A DNA stretch of 64,000 nucleotides from Tetrastigma voinierianum. Its lineage: Eukaryota > Streptophyta > Magnoliopsida > Vitales > Vitaceae. The notes under the pieces were generated by a model. It was not told where the DNA came from and made no database searches. It saw only the letters and a list, made by a program, of their open reading frames with translations. The position numbers and the translations under genes were made by a program. Shown here one piece after another: positions 34,366 through 46,099 of this stretch. The stretch is from positions 744,001 through 808,000 of the forward strand of contig JAEQBH010000986.1 in NCBI GenBank assembly GCA_016808115.1, in the 5' to 3' direction. The stretch's first letter is position 1. Each line of letters begins with the position of its first letter.

Positions 34366-35574
34366 AGCATGATAAGACGCTTCAACTCATATTAGTCCAG
34401 AAAACATGAAAACAGTAGGGCTCAGAGGGTAACTATAGTTATTCATAAATAACTCCAAGCATACAGTGGTGGGGGTTATAGTTATTTATGCATACAATGA
34501 GACATGAAAATGCAAAGTTATGAATAAATGATTGTATATATATATATCACATATGATTATCGAATGACAAATAATTATTCGAATATGAGATATATACTGA
34601 AAGTATAAAATACACATTGATTGTCCGCTAGAACCCTGTAGAGGGATAGATGGGCATGCCTATTAGGGAAAAATAAGTCCTATACATACAAGTTCTGATA
34701 TCGAGACCCCGTTTGGGTCGTTGACATAGATCCCGTTTGATACCCAAGTGGCCCCGAAAGCGCTTGGCCGCTCCGGCCCTCATGGAATAGGTCACCGTCT
34801 CAGTACAGTTGATGATACACCTTCGTATATTATATCACAAATACTCGTCCTCATGGACCGCTGTTTCATACAAGGATTATAGCGCCTTTCGCCCTCATGG
34901 ACCACCTGTTATTACACATGGCCAGCGCTCAAAGTTCTCTGCATGGTTTCCGTATCCACTTTCTAAGGTTTGGCGACATACGGTAAACATGTTAAAACAT
35001 GCGATACGCAGCCGCCGAGAATACATGACATGATATGAGAAGCATAGCACTGCTATGCGATGATAGTATACAGTTACAAGAACAAGAAGTAAAAGTACAA
35101 GAAACTGGTTATGGTAAGTATATATATGAGAAATGATAAGAATTTGTAAACTCCATGAGCAGAGCATGTATTTAGATGGTGGAGTGGGTGGTGACTACTT
35201 TAAGGAGGCTACCCAGGTGTTGACCCCACTAAGCGTAAAGCTTAGCACGGGTGTTCAATCCGTGTAGGTACAGAAGAGGAGACCAGGAGGACCAGGCCAT
35301 CCACATCAGCGCCAAAGGCCACACAAGAATAGGTGCTCACCGGGTGCCACCTTTAGTCTATTTTGTATATGAAAGTTTGTAAACCAATGTAAATATTATA
35401 GATGTTGAACACTTCCATATATGGAGCTTGTATATATATTTTGTGTAATCCGCATGTAATATAATATGTTAATTGTTTAACATTATATGAATATGCAAGT
35501 GAAAAGGTTATAAGTTTAAAAAAAAAAAAAGAGTGACCCTCACTTGACATCCTATGCCGAGTTGGGGCGCCACA

Positions 35575-35579
35575 AAAAT
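35575..35579. other. Target-site duplication, right copy (AAAAT)
   Basis: Matches 24426-24430 and is part of the outer LTR sequence AATAAAATAATGC (compare 14901-14913). It confirms the inner insertion. Confidence 0.9.
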
Positions 35580-37817
35580 AATGCTAAAAATAAAATAAAC
35601 AAAATCCGAAATTAATTCAAGAGTCAAGGGTAAATTGGTAAATTGCCAATTAAGGACCCAAATGACATAAGAATAAAAGATTGTATGCCAAAGTAGAATT
35701 TGAATAAGTGGATTTGCAAATAAAATGAAGATGAAGGACCTACATGCAAAAATGGGAAAAGAATTAAAAAATGAGATAAGGCCAAACATGGCCTTATCTT
35801 AAAGCCAAAAATATCTTTTGGTCTTTGGGGATAGGGCAAAAACGGATAAGGGAGAAGAGAAGAGAAGGAGAAGAAGAAGAAGAAGAGGAGAGAAGAGAAG
35901 GAAGGAGAAACGAAGAGCAAAGGTATGGATTGCTATGATTTTGTATAGAACTTGTTAGGAACTTTTGTATGAATTTTTGTATGGATACTTGTTTGGGGGT
36001 TTGGAATACCTCTTTTTGTGTACAATATTTGTATGGAATGGTTGTTTAGTTTGGTTGTGGTCCTCAATGAAGGAAAAATTTGTATAGAGAAAATGTTGGG
36101 TTTTAGGGGAGATGTTGTCCCTTTTTTTTAAATCCTTGTTTTTGTTTTGGCCATAACTTGGCCACCACTCATCCAAATTGAGTGATTCAAATTTCTGGGT
36201 AAACTAGACTTTTAGGAGAACAAATATTCTTGAAATAAGTATATTCAAATTTGGACCCTATTGGGCCTAGAAAATTCGTCAAAGGAAGGGAACAATTTGG
36301 TCCCTAGAATCTATCTCAAAACAGTCCCTTGAACTGGAGTAATTCCGGTTGTTTAAATCATAACTTGAGTTATACTGGTCCAAATGGGGTGATTCAAATT
36401 TTGTACAAACTAGATACCTGGGAGAATAACTTTCATGAAGAAAGTATGGTCAAATTATGTCTTTAATATTCCTTAAAATTTGAAATATAAGACACAATTT
36501 AGATTATGTTCCCGAAAACGTGTCCAAGAGCAAGAATGTTTAAACCATATCTCCCATATTAAAAGTCCAAATGACATGATGTTTAAACCATAAGAAACTT
36601 AAGACATATGGGTATATTGAGTTAGAATATCACTTTCTCTAACAATCCTGTTTACAAGATCAACAATTGTAGTCGAAAATGGACTTTTCATGCAGAATTG
36701 GGTATGGAAACTGAAATTATATAAAGGTTATATAATTGTATTGTTATATGAAATAATGCATCATAATAATATGATCATGATAACATGTGTTATGAAAGTT
36801 AAAGAGAATACACGTATAATTTTGTTATATGACAAAAAATTATAATTAAATGTTTATAAGAGATTATTTGATAATGAATATCTCATAAGTATACATGATA
36901 TTATGATATCTTTTCTAATACCCGGGAATATTGTTAAGAAAACATAATAAAACCGGGATTGGTCGCCATGACCGGGTAGTTGATAGATAGGACATGCCTA
37001 TAGGGATACAGCTTGCCGCAAAGATACAGCTTTGAGTAGATATCGAGGCCCCGTTTAGGTCGTTGACATAGATCCCGTTTGGATCATTATAGCGGCCCCG
37101 TTTGGGTTATACAGATAGAGACCACTATCTCGCACAGTGATAGTACCTTCGGGTACACATAGTTCTTTCCCATATCCACTTCTAAGGTTCATGTAGGCAT
37201 AAAACATAAAAGTAAATGACAAGTATACGCAAATGGGATGTATATGATATATGACATGATATGAGAAGCATATCATTGCTATGTGATGATAGTATATGGT
37301 TACAAGAACAATAAATAAAGTGTAAGTATTTTCTTATCACAAAAAAGTATATGAAATATGATAAGAAATTAAACATGTTATGAAAAAGTAGATATGAGAA
37401 ATGGATAAGTATTTGTAAATGTTATATTTGTTATAAGTATATGCATGTATCTATAGTGAGATGATCCTTATCAGGGGTCATCCACAAGTATTATTCCCAC
37501 TAAGCTATAAGCTTAGCACGGGGTTTTTCATCCATGTAGGTACAGTAATCAAAGTCAACACATCACTAGGTACCCACTGAAAGACCATTGGTCTAATGTA
37601 TATGTATTTTTGTTTCTTTTGTAAGCAATGTAAATATTATAAATGTTGAACACTTCCATATATGGAGTTTGTATATATTTTGCAATCCGCTGCTACAGAA
37701 TATATTACAAGTTAAACGTTTAACATTATATGAATGAACAAGCTTAAAGTTTATAGTAAACAGGAAAAAAAAATGACACCCTCGCTTGACACCATGTGCC
37801 GAGTTGGGGTCGTCACA
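35580..37817 (+). repeat. 3' LTR of outer element, remainder
   Basis: AATGCTAAAAATAAAATAAAC continues the LTR interrupted at 24430 and runs to GAGTTGGGGTCGTCACA at 37817. It includes the GA tract (35845-35915), donor-like AAAG|GTATGG at 35923, and acceptor-like CATGTAG|G ending at 37539. Positions 36565-36615 are the segment deleted in the 5' LTR where plastid DNA entered. Confidence 0.9.
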
Positions 37818-38015
37818 TGTTGACACTATTATTCGACAACTTAACTCTAAATTCTCCACCAAGGATCTCAAGCCACTGTCTTACTTCGTGGAGTTAAGGT
37901 TCTAGCAACCTCCTCAAGCCTTCTACTATATCAACAAAAGTATGTCATTGATCTTCTGAGCAAACATAACATGCTCGGCTCTAACTTTGTCTCCACACCG
38001 TTTGTCGTGTGTACT
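37818..38015 (+). pseudogene. Ty1/copia reverse transcriptase, part 2
   Basis: Resumes exactly after the outer gypsy element (first five bases are the TGTTG duplication). Frames encode DTIIRQLNSKFSTKDLKPLS then YFVE, YVIDLLSKHNMLGS-like and FVSTPF-like residues, the RT thumb region of copia. Cut at 38015 by the minus-strand gypsy element; the last five bases GTACT are that element's target duplication. Confidence 0.88.
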
Positions 38016-38908
38016 TGATGCAAGGTTGGGACCGTGATGGATGATCTAGAAGTTTTGGTAAGCCAAAATATGGGTTTGGAGTAGTTTTCTAGGGCCAAAA
38101 CAGGTTATGGACGAGTTTATGAGATTTTCTAAGTTAGGGAATGTGTATTTGTGGTATATAAGGAAATGAGATTTAGGGAATGTTTAGAGGGGTATGGAAC
38201 AAGATATGGAAAGTTTTGGGTAGAGGTTGAAAAATTGGTTATGAAGTTTTTAAAGAGAATATGAGATGGTGAGGAGAGTATAGTTTGCACAAGAGTGGTT
38301 ACTTTCATCACAAGTAATGAAACGATCCACACAAGATAGATGACTGAGTGAAGCGCGCCCACAATCAGGGAATATGGACTCAAGTCGATCGATAAGCCTG
38401 ACAAAGACTTCGCCACCAAGGAATCCACCTAGGTATGAGAAGCCACGAACTCGCCCCCAAGGGAATCCACCCAAGAGATAAGAGAACAAGAGAGAACTTT
38501 TAAAAAGAGAAATCTGAAAATATTATTAAACTTGAACTGCTCTTAAAATACTACATTAGGGGGGTATATATAGTCTCATACTTTCTAAATCAAATAAAGC
38601 AACTTCTACTTTAACTAGGAAAATAAACTTCTAAATTACAAAAAGCAACTCGTAAAAGAAAACTTTCTAAAATAAATAAAGCAAATCTTCCTAAAAGGGA
38701 TAAAATAAAATATTGGAGCAAATCTTTCTAAAAGAAATACAAATGTAATCATAAAACAAATCCTCCGTAAGATCTCGCTGCAAATCTTTCTAAAATCAAT
38801 ATGGCGCTTCCACATCGTGGGTTTGTCCAAGTTCAACCATGTTTTTTTGCCTCCAAGGCCCAAATGAGGTCCAAAAAGGAGTTTTCTACATGTATTCACC
38901 GCGTTTTG
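38016..38908 (-). repeat. 3' LTR of minus gypsy element, outer part
   Basis: TGATGCAAGGTTGGGACC through ATTCACCGCGTTTTG, aligned with 47372-48225. The LTR continues at 42985 after a solo LTR. TTTTG at 38904-38908 is that insertion's left target duplication. Confidence 0.88.
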
Positions 38909-39847
38909 TGTAATATCTCGAAATAGGATCAACAGCTTAATTTGTTTAGGTATATTATGTTAAATGGAAATTTTAAATAAAACGAGACCCGGAATTAATT
39001 GAGCCAAGGGTAGTGGTAATTTACCACTTGAGGACCTAAAGGTAATAGAGCCAAAGGATGGGATGCCAAAATAGAAATTTAATAGTTATATGCCAAATGA
39101 CATAAATCCATAAGTTATATGCCATTATGGAAATAGGAGAAAAGATGGAATTTGAAATTGGAATGAATGGAAGGGTTTAAATGCAAAATGAGAAAGTTAA
39201 AAGTCAAAAATGGGTTTTATTTGGAGGGCCAAACATGGCCTTAAGAAATCCATGTTTTAAAGACCAAAATTGGTCTCATTCGGGGAGAACCCTGTAGAGA
39301 GAGAGGGAAGAGCAAAGCAAAGAGAAAAAGAGGAAGAGGAAGAAGAGGAGGAGCTAATATCAAGCAAACTAAGCTCCAAAAAGGTATGGAACTACTAACC
39401 TTGAGTATGGATCCTGGTTTTGTTTCTGCCAATGGTTATTTGTTGTACCCAAACCTAGGGTTTGTTAGGATTTCATCCTAACCAAAGATGTATTGGAATT
39501 AGGGTTAACAAAACTCTAAATGGCACAAGAAACATGGAATCCTCCCTTTCGAGGTTGATTTACGGCGTTTAATTGGTAAAGAAAAAGGGTCAGTTAGAAA
39601 TAAACCCTAATAAATTTTGTGTATTTGGTATGTGTATGGGTTAAGACCCATATTAGAATGGTTTTTGGAAGGAAATTCATGATAGGTCTTTGAAATATGA
39701 GAAGGATTGAATGATAAAATTGAGTAGAAAAGAGACTATAAGATGAATTTGAAGTGGTCTTGAAGTATTTATGAGTATAGAGTTGATTGGAGTTGAAACA
39801 TATGGAAAAATGTGAGAAAACACCCATTCTGGGCATTCTCGGGTGTC

Positions 39848-39945
39848 TTCTACCGGTAGAAGTTAAGTTCTACTGGTAGAACTTCGATTCTGGTCATTTT
39901 TGGCCAAGTCCTACCGGTAGAAGTTAAGTCCTACCGGTAGAACTT
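39848..39945 (+). repeat. Clustered palindromes TCTACCGGTAGA
   Basis: Four occurrences of CTACCGGTAGAA or CTACTGGTAGAA, alternating with AGTTAAGT spacers, within ~100 bases. Each is a 10-12-bp perfect or near-perfect dyad. No function known. Confidence 0.8.
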
Positions 39946-40689
39946 GTTCTGGTTTTCCAGTTTTGACCAGTTTTAGTATTTTGGCCATAACTTCCTCATT
40001 TCTTATCCGATTTGAGTGATTCAAGTGGCAACGTAAAATAGAATTCAAGGAGAACCAAACTTAATGAGAAGGTATCGCCAAATTCTGATCCTAAGTGGCC
40101 TAAAAATTCACTCAAAGTGAGGCCATGTGCAAGCCAAATTCTGGTTCCAGCTTTGAACATAGAGAAGTCCGGGTTGTTTCGAACGTAACTTGAGTTTCGG
40201 TGCTCCGAATTGGGTGATTCCAGTTGGAATAGAACCCTTAGCACCTTAGATTTAAATGAGTATAAGGACATAGTGTCAAAATATGAAGTTAAGACTCGGA
40301 AAATGAGTAATACAAACTGTCACTAGAAAATCGGTAAAATGACTAGTTGGCATGAAAATGCCATAACTTTAATTTGGATGATCCGATTGGATTGATTCCA
40401 ATTCCTAAGTAAACTAGATTCATAAAAGAATGAGAATATATGAATGAGGTGTGATCTCATAGACATCATACTTCACAAGAATATGAAGTGCCATATGTAA
40501 TAGACATGAAACAAGGAAAAAGTAGAAAATGAAAATGAAGATGTTCATGAAACATGAAAATGACAGGAAAATGAAATGAAAAACGAATTGAAACATGATT
40601 GTGAACATGCGAGGCAATATGTCATGAAATACATAATGTGGTTAAGTGATATATGATTATTATCACATATAACCGTAAATGATAACAAA

Positions 40690-40930
40690 TGAAACGAGTA
40701 TACGTGAAATGGGTATAAGGAATGGAGTATACGTGATTGAATATGTGAATGAGTAATTTATGAATAAGTATACATGGAATGAGTATACGCAATGAATTTA
40801 TGACTGAAAGTGTATATGAATGAGTATACGCGGAATGAACACGTGAATGAGCATTTATGAATGAGTATACGCGGGAATGAATATGTAAATGAGCATATGA
40901 AATGTGTACATAGATTGCGTATATCTTTGA
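40690..40930 (+). repeat. Irregular GAATGAGTATACG minisatellite
   Basis: Phrases of the type GAATGAGTATACGYG recur every ~20-50 bases with alternation of GAATGAGYATWTA. The core GTATAC is palindromic. Within the solo LTR. Confidence 0.6.
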
Positions 40931-41129
40931 AAAGATAATACGAAAGTGATATTAGAATTGAAATGTGAATATGATCGGTTATGAATGTTAATTGTGAAAT
41001 ATATATGTATATATATATTGATTTGAATGATTGTTATTCGAAATATCTGTCACACGTATGCATGTGTGCATGTATTTGGACGATAAGCAAAATTACTGCA
41101 TAAAAGTAAATTGATTTGAAATGTATCAT

Positions 41130-41720
41130 TGAATGACCGACATGACGGGATTCACCAATCGACTACGTAGCGTAACCGTATTTTTGTTCACGCGAAATCA
41201 CATCGCACTAACGATTTACTGTGACAGATTCACCAACCGGTCCTGCCGTGGAATGCCTAATTTCTATAGCCATATGTGAGACTCGCACACTGAATGCGAA
41301 ATCACATTGCTAATGAATGATGCATGTGACAGATTCACCAACCGGACCGCCGCGGAATGTCGACTTCATACCATATGTGAGACGGTAATAATTGAATGCG
41401 AAATCACATCATAATGAATGACGCATGTGACACGATTCACCAACCGAACTGGCCGTGAATGCTCGACTTCATAGCCAAGGCGTGAGACTCGCACACTGAA
41501 TGCGAAATCACATTACACGAATGATGCATGCGACAGATCTCCACTAACCGAACTCGTCGTGAATGCTCTAATTTATAGTCATACGTGAGACGGCATTATC
41601 AACGTGGAAATCAAGATTACTATCGAATGATAAATGCAGTGTGGATTCACCAATCGAATTGCTGTGGATGCCGAATTCTATAGCTATATGTGGAATCACA
41701 AACCAAAAGGGAAAACGATG
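41130..41720 (+). repeat. ~105-bp tandem repeat, six copies
   Basis: GATTCACCAACCG-type markers at ~41151, 41229, 41334, 41435, 41537 and 41645 (intervals 78-108). Units also share GAATGCGAAATCACAT and ATAGCCATATGTGAGAC. Within the solo LTR middle. Confidence 0.8.
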
Positions 41721-41929
41721 GTATTAAAAAGTGTATTTGTATAAGTATCTTTTACATTACACGGACATAGTAAAAAGGCATCATTTTGTAAATGCATTTT
41801 GTTGAATGTAAATGTTAAGGGTTTTTTTTTGAAATTATAAGTGTTTATGGGATTGCCCGAAAAGAAGTGCTTTCGCGTAATTAAAAAGGTCTGAAATAGA
41901 ATAACATAAACAAAATGTTTGAAAGGTAA

Positions 41930-42115
41930 TTGAACGCCGAGTAAACCAAGCCACTTGATCCCGCTAATCTGGTCAAGTAGGGATTCGGTCGCGACATTTC
42001 TTGAAAAAAATTTAATAAGACGAAATAAATGTTGATTGAAAACGCCGGAGTAATCGGCTCCAGCCTTTTGATCCGCCTAATCGTCAAGTAGGGGATTCGT
42101 CGCTACACTTTTGAA
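41930..42115 (+). repeat. Two internal copies of the LTR-terminus motif
   Basis: Blocks at ~41936-42001 and ~42045-42110 contain GATCC.CCTAATC…GTCAAGTAGGG then GATTCGTCGCGACA-like sequence. The true LTR end (42930-42984: GGATTCGCCTAATCTGGTC…GGGCGTGACA) is the third, more distant relative. Confidence 0.6.
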
Positions 42116-42984
42116 AATGAAAATTTTGAAAACGAAAAACAAAAATGATTTAACTGCATCCTGCATCACTAAATGTAATTTCAAAAGGAGTTGATTAAGG
42201 GCTCGGGCCGTGGATAGTGATAAAGAGTCTAATATGTATTGGTATTAGTCCGATTTGAACTCAGAGTGAAATTGATATGATTTGATTTGTTCAATTGTCA
42301 TTGTATACGTATAAGTTTATTTCTGGGATATGTTTCTTTGATTCTTATCATATGTAGTAGATAAGGAGTTACAACCTGAAATACATGACACAGGAAAGTA
42401 ATATGAACAAGATAATGACAAGGAATCTGAAAAGAATAAAATGTACATGTATAATATGAGATGAGTTAGAAGTCACATAAGAATAGGCTTCGTTATATGC
42501 ATAAGTAAATGTAAAAAGATAGTGACTGCGATTATTGTTATTGGTCGTTACTGTCTATATGTTCCCACTTGCTGCAGTTTTAGCACAAGAAGCCAACTGC
42601 AGAGGCATTTCAAAGAGAGGGAGTAAAGAGGATAAGACATTCCACACCAAAGAATATCGCGCTATCTCAGACAGTGCTCACCAAAGACTGCTCGCACCCT
42701 CCTTGATGCATTTGTATTAGATATGTATAGGTATGTATTTTTATCGTGAAAATGGGATCAGTAAATATGTATAAATTTTAATGGATACCATTCCGGTGGT
42801 AGTTCATTTGTAAATGTAAATGATTGTTGGTTACTAAAATCATTGTACACCACAGATATAAGTTCAACTCTGAAAAAAAAATAATAATAAATAAATAAAT
42901 AAATAAATAAGAAGTCCTAAGATATATTTCGCACTCGAAACCGCCCGGATTCGCCTAATCTGGTCGGACCGATCGGGCGTGACA

Positions 42985-43062
42985 TCTTGACCTCCCAATC
43001 CAATTCCTTCAATAATTAGGCTGAATTCCAATGTTCTGTGTTTATAGAAGCTCCCGTGATCA
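42985..43062 (-). repeat. 3' LTR of minus gypsy element, inner part
   Basis: TCTTGACCTCCCAATCC through CTCCCGTGATCA, matching 48234-48312 of the partner LTR. It borders the integrase end. Confidence 0.85.
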
Positions 43063-43084
43063 ACTCGCTAGCCGGAAAAGACTT

Positions 43085-44100
43085 ACCTCAAGTCTTCACC
43101 GTGATAAGCCCTCAAGTCCTTGACATTGAACATTGAGAAATTTCATATTCGTCTGGTAACCGCACCTAGGCATTCTCCAATTTTCTCTATAACTTGAAAG
43201 GGCCATCTACCCTCGCTTGAGCCTAAACTTTCCCGGTGGAAACTATCCCCTGCGAAGGTGTACCCAAACCAATTTGCTAACCCAACCTAACATACTTGCG
43301 ACGCCTATCTGCTTGTTCCACGTATTTGGCATTCTTCTTCAATCTTCGGGCTAACTTCTTCATGCAACTTGATCTCTTTGGCTCTAACTTCAGCATCTCC
43401 ACTAAATTGTTGAATAGTATGAGGTGCTAATTCCATGGGTCCAATCGGTTGTAGTCCATAGACTACCTCAAATGGAATTTTCCCAATAGTTCTATGCATG
43501 GACCCATTGTAGGCAAACTCAATTTGGGGTAGAATCAAATCCCATTGTTTCACGTTCTTTCCCACATAGCTCCTTAGCAAATTTCCCAAGCTTCTATTAC
43601 TAACTTCGGTTTGACCATCAGTCTGAGGGTGATAAGAGGTACTGAACAGTAAAGAAGTCCCTAAGAAACTTAGAGTCTCGATTTGAAACCATAGTCTTGG
43701 GAATACCATGTAGACGCACAATCTCTTTGAAGTACAAGTCGGCAACATGCGAAGCATCATTAGACTTGTTGCATGGTACAAAGTAAGCCATCTTTTGAAA
43801 ACCCGTTGTAACGACCACCGTAATCAACAAATCTTTATTTTTCAGGTTCTAGGTAATCCCAAACAAAATCCAAGCTACTTCCCTCCCATGGCATATTTGA
43901 ATTGGCAATGGTGTATATAGTCCCGCTTTGTTTCAATGAGTTTTAGCCATATCATGCACACAACACAATTCTTGACAAATCTAGCATCGTCTTTCTCTAG
44001 CTTAGCCAAAAGAAGTTTGCCTTCACTGTAGCTAAGGTTTTTGCTTCACCAAAGTGTCCTCCTAATGTTCCACCATGCAACTCATCCAGAATACTCAATC
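43085..44100 (-). pseudogene. Integrase of minus gypsy element
   Basis: Readable from high to low coordinates: KSNDASHVADLYFKEIVRLH then GIPKTMVSNRDSKFL at ~43760-43670 (second catalytic aspartate area), SYHPQTDGQTEVSNRSLGN at ~43640-43580 (catalytic glutamate), WDLILPQIEFAYNGSMHRT then PFEVVYGLQP at ~43545-43460, and a C-terminal DGPFK…ENA…LPDEYEIS-like module at ~43220-43140. At least two frameshifts. The core motifs are the best preserved part of this element. Confidence 0.88.
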
Positions 44101-44349
44101 TCAAGGAACAAGACGGGATGCATAGAGTGTTTCCTTTAAAGAGAAAACCATCCATCCTTACAAAACCCTTGAAAGGCTTGTCGGCGCATACCTTCCAGAT
44201 TTCACCAAAATCAGAGATCCTCCTCAGATAGTTCTTTCAAATGGTTGATCAGTAAATCCAACTACTGATCTGCATGAAGCTTCTACTTAGGCATGTCTCC
44301 TACTCTAAGGCATCCCAAGTAACAACATTATGAACACCCGCTTTATGCT

Positions 44350-44860
44350 TGATTGTGAAGTTGTACGCCAGAAGAATTCCACCCATGTCGCATGTCTTCG
44401 ATTCAACTTGTGCCGGGTGGTTGATGAATTTTAAGAGCCATGATTTGAGAAAAGCACAAATGGCTTTAAAGCAAGTATGACTTCAATGAAATAAAGCTCT
44501 ATAGATATGCATAAAACCCTTGTCATAGGTGGAGTGCTTCCTTGCTTCATTTAACTTCTTTACTCAAAGAAAGCGATGGGTCTTCCTTTTCCTTGACTAA
44601 GGACAAAGACTAATCCCCAACTCGAGATGCATCACTTACTGAAGACTTTGTTGAAATCGTAAAACCAAATACGGGCTTCGCCATTTTCTTCTCTTAATCA
44701 ACTCGGCTTTCTCTTCGCAACACTAGTCCACTTTGAATTTGTCTCCTTTAAGCATTCAGCTGACAGAGCCATTATAGAGCTAACTACCTAATAAATCTCC
44801 TATAAAAAGAGATTCAGCCCATGAACTTCACATCATGGATCGAGCTAGAGTTGGCCAATT
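44350..44860 (-). pseudogene. RNase H region of minus gypsy element (poorly preserved)
   Basis: Lies between RT and integrase. Residue groups such as FQKAI-like and FSEKLN-like sequence can be glimpsed near 44590-44540 in separate frames. Assignment rests mainly on position. Confidence 0.4.
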
Positions 44861-44869
44861 CATAATCGC

Positions 44870-45400
44870 TCTATCTTGCTCTCGTCCATCTCAATTCCAT
44901 CTTTAGTAACCACATAAATCCAAGAAATATGATCTCGTCAAGATAGTCACACTTCTTCAAGTTGGCAAATAATCGTTGCTCCCTTAGAATAGAGAACAAT
45001 TGCCTCAAATGCTCCAAGTGCTCCATCGAATTTTTACTATAGATCAAAATATCATCAAAGTATACCACCACAAAATTTCCAATGCATGGCTTAAGGATAT
45101 GATTCATAAACCTCATAAAGTGCTGGGGCATCGATAGTTCAAATATCGAATACCATCCACTCATAGAGTCCATCTCGAAGTTTTAAAGGTCAGTTTTCCA
45201 TTCATCTCCTTCCCTTTCATACGAATTTGAAGGTATCCACTCAAATCAATTCTTTCTAAAAGATGGATGCAATCTGAAGCAGAGTTGATCCAACAACTCA
45301 TTCTAGTCTTGGAATGGGAAATCGATATTACTAGTAATCTTGTCGACCATTCTACTATCACACATCCTCCAAGATCCATCCTTCTTTGGTACTAGCGGGT
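44870..45400 (-). pseudogene. Reverse transcriptase of minus gypsy element
   Basis: DLGGCVIVEWSTR and LERIDLSGYLQIRMK at ~45375-45220 (fingers/palm), then MPQHFMRFMNHILKPCIGN and FVVVYFDDILIYSKNS with the catalytic Asp-Asp at ~45080-45035, and LREQRLFANLKKC then IIFLGF at ~44995-44925. A frameshift separates the two halves near 45170. It would copy the element RNA; dead. Confidence 0.88.
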
Positions 45401-45773
45401 ATAGAACCGCACAAGGGCCTTACTCGAATAACCCTTTGCTGGATAACTCATCAACTGCCTTTGTGTTTTCATGTTCCCAGACTCATCCTATAAGCTTCTG
45501 CTTATCGGGCAAAAATAGAATCCCGTACGAGGTCTATTTGATGTTGAATATCTCTCATTGGGGGCAACCCATGTGGAATCACCTCAGTACTATATCAACA
45601 AATTTCGCTGTAATTGGCTCCTACTTTTTGGGATCTCCTTCACTTTCGGTTTCTTCAATAGCGAAACCAGCGCTATCAGCATTTGAACTTAGCTCATTTC
45701 TTTCTCCAACCTTCGGATTTTGACAACAAAGAATTCGCTTCGCTGGTTTGGAGTACCGGAGCAATTGCCGGTT

Positions 45774-45956
45774 TCAACGGTAAGCAAGATGGCTGCGCCT
45801 TATCCTTACGGAATAAGTGTTCTTGAAGCCATCACAAATGACCTTCCTATCATATTGCCATGGCCTCCCAAGTAGCAAATGACAAACATCTATTAGAACA
45901 ACGTCACACCATATCTTATCCCGGTAGTGCTTTCCAACTGTAAAGAGACAAGGCAC
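45774..45956 (-). pseudogene. Protease C-terminal part, minus gypsy element
   Basis: CLFTVGKHYRDKIWCDVVLI then CHLLLGRPWQYDRKV and DGFKNTYS: the D.LLGRPWQ(Y/F)D signature at the end of gypsy aspartic proteases. The upstream active-site D-S/T-G region (to ~46120) is in other frames. Confidence 0.8.
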
Positions 45957-46099
45957 CTATGCTTTACCTTGATATCACTACCCTCTGAAGCCGCCTTAAG
46001 TTTATAGGGTTTCTACGGATCCATCTTCAAATCAAGCTTTTGCACCATCTCCAAGGAAACACAATTCTCGAAGCTCCCACTATCAATGATAACTAAACA

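Larger units (their letters stand above)
24431..35574 (+). mobile_element. Inner Tekay-like Ty3/gypsy element
   Basis: Inserted 77 bp into the 3' LTR of the outer element. It runs from TGTAACACCTC at 24431 to GGGGCGCCACA at 35574 and is flanked by AAAAT (24426-24430 and 35575-35579). Left LTR 24431-~27480, PBS ~27481, gag-pol 27790-31930, right LTR 31961-35574. It is related to its host element throughout but is a different subfamily, as its LTRs are 3.0-3.6 kb and carry ~195-bp repeats. Coding regions are badly eroded. Confidence 0.9.
31961..35574 (+). repeat. Right LTR of inner gypsy element
   Basis: 3614 bp, TGTAATATTCC to GGGGCGCCACA. GAA-repeat tract at 32365-32410, donor-like ACAG|GTATGG at 32418, six ~195-bp repeats at 33160-34365, acceptor-like CGTGTAG|G ending at 35267. 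No gene. The 106-codon ORF at 32347 is produced by the GAA run. Confidence 0.9.
14825..37817 (+). mobile_element. Outer Tekay-like Ty3/gypsy element (nested)
   Basis: An LTR retrotransposon inserted in the copia RT. The 5' LTR is 14825-19807 (containing plastid DNA), PBS ~19809, decayed gag-pol 19953-24330, and the 3' LTR is 24354-24430 plus 35580-37817, split by another gypsy element. Subtracting the plastid block and restoring its ~51-bp deletion gives a 5' LTR of ~2313 bp; the rejoined 3' LTR is 2315 bp. Flanking TGTTG duplications confirm a single insertion. The chromodomain-type C terminus and TGTAACACC LTR start fit plant chromoviruses of the Tekay lineage. It is dead: every domain has frameshifts. 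Confidence 0.9.
38909..42984 (+). mobile_element. Solo LTR, 4.08 kb, Tekay type
   Basis: TGTAATATCTCG…GGGCGTGACA flanked by TTTTG (38904-38908) and TCTTG (42985-42989). It has no coding region or PBS, and the host LTR is continuous on either side, so this is the residue of recombination between LTRs of a once-complete element. Architecture as in other Tekay LTRs here: GA tract 39298-39357, donor-like AAAG|GTATGG at 39384, acceptor-like TGCAG near 42602. The middle holds palindromes, GTATAC repeats and a ~105-bp array. Unusually long. Confidence 0.85.

Noticed and set aside
24354..35574. Tandem gypsy array sharing LTRs (LTR-int-LTR-int-LTR-LTR) made by unequal crossing over
   Set aside because: The 77-bp LTR stub at 24354, the matching missing start at 35580 and the AAAAT duplication are explained exactly by a nested insertion.
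45340..45723. 127-codon ORF on the plus strand
   Set aside because: Antisense to the minus-strand gypsy protease-RT region.
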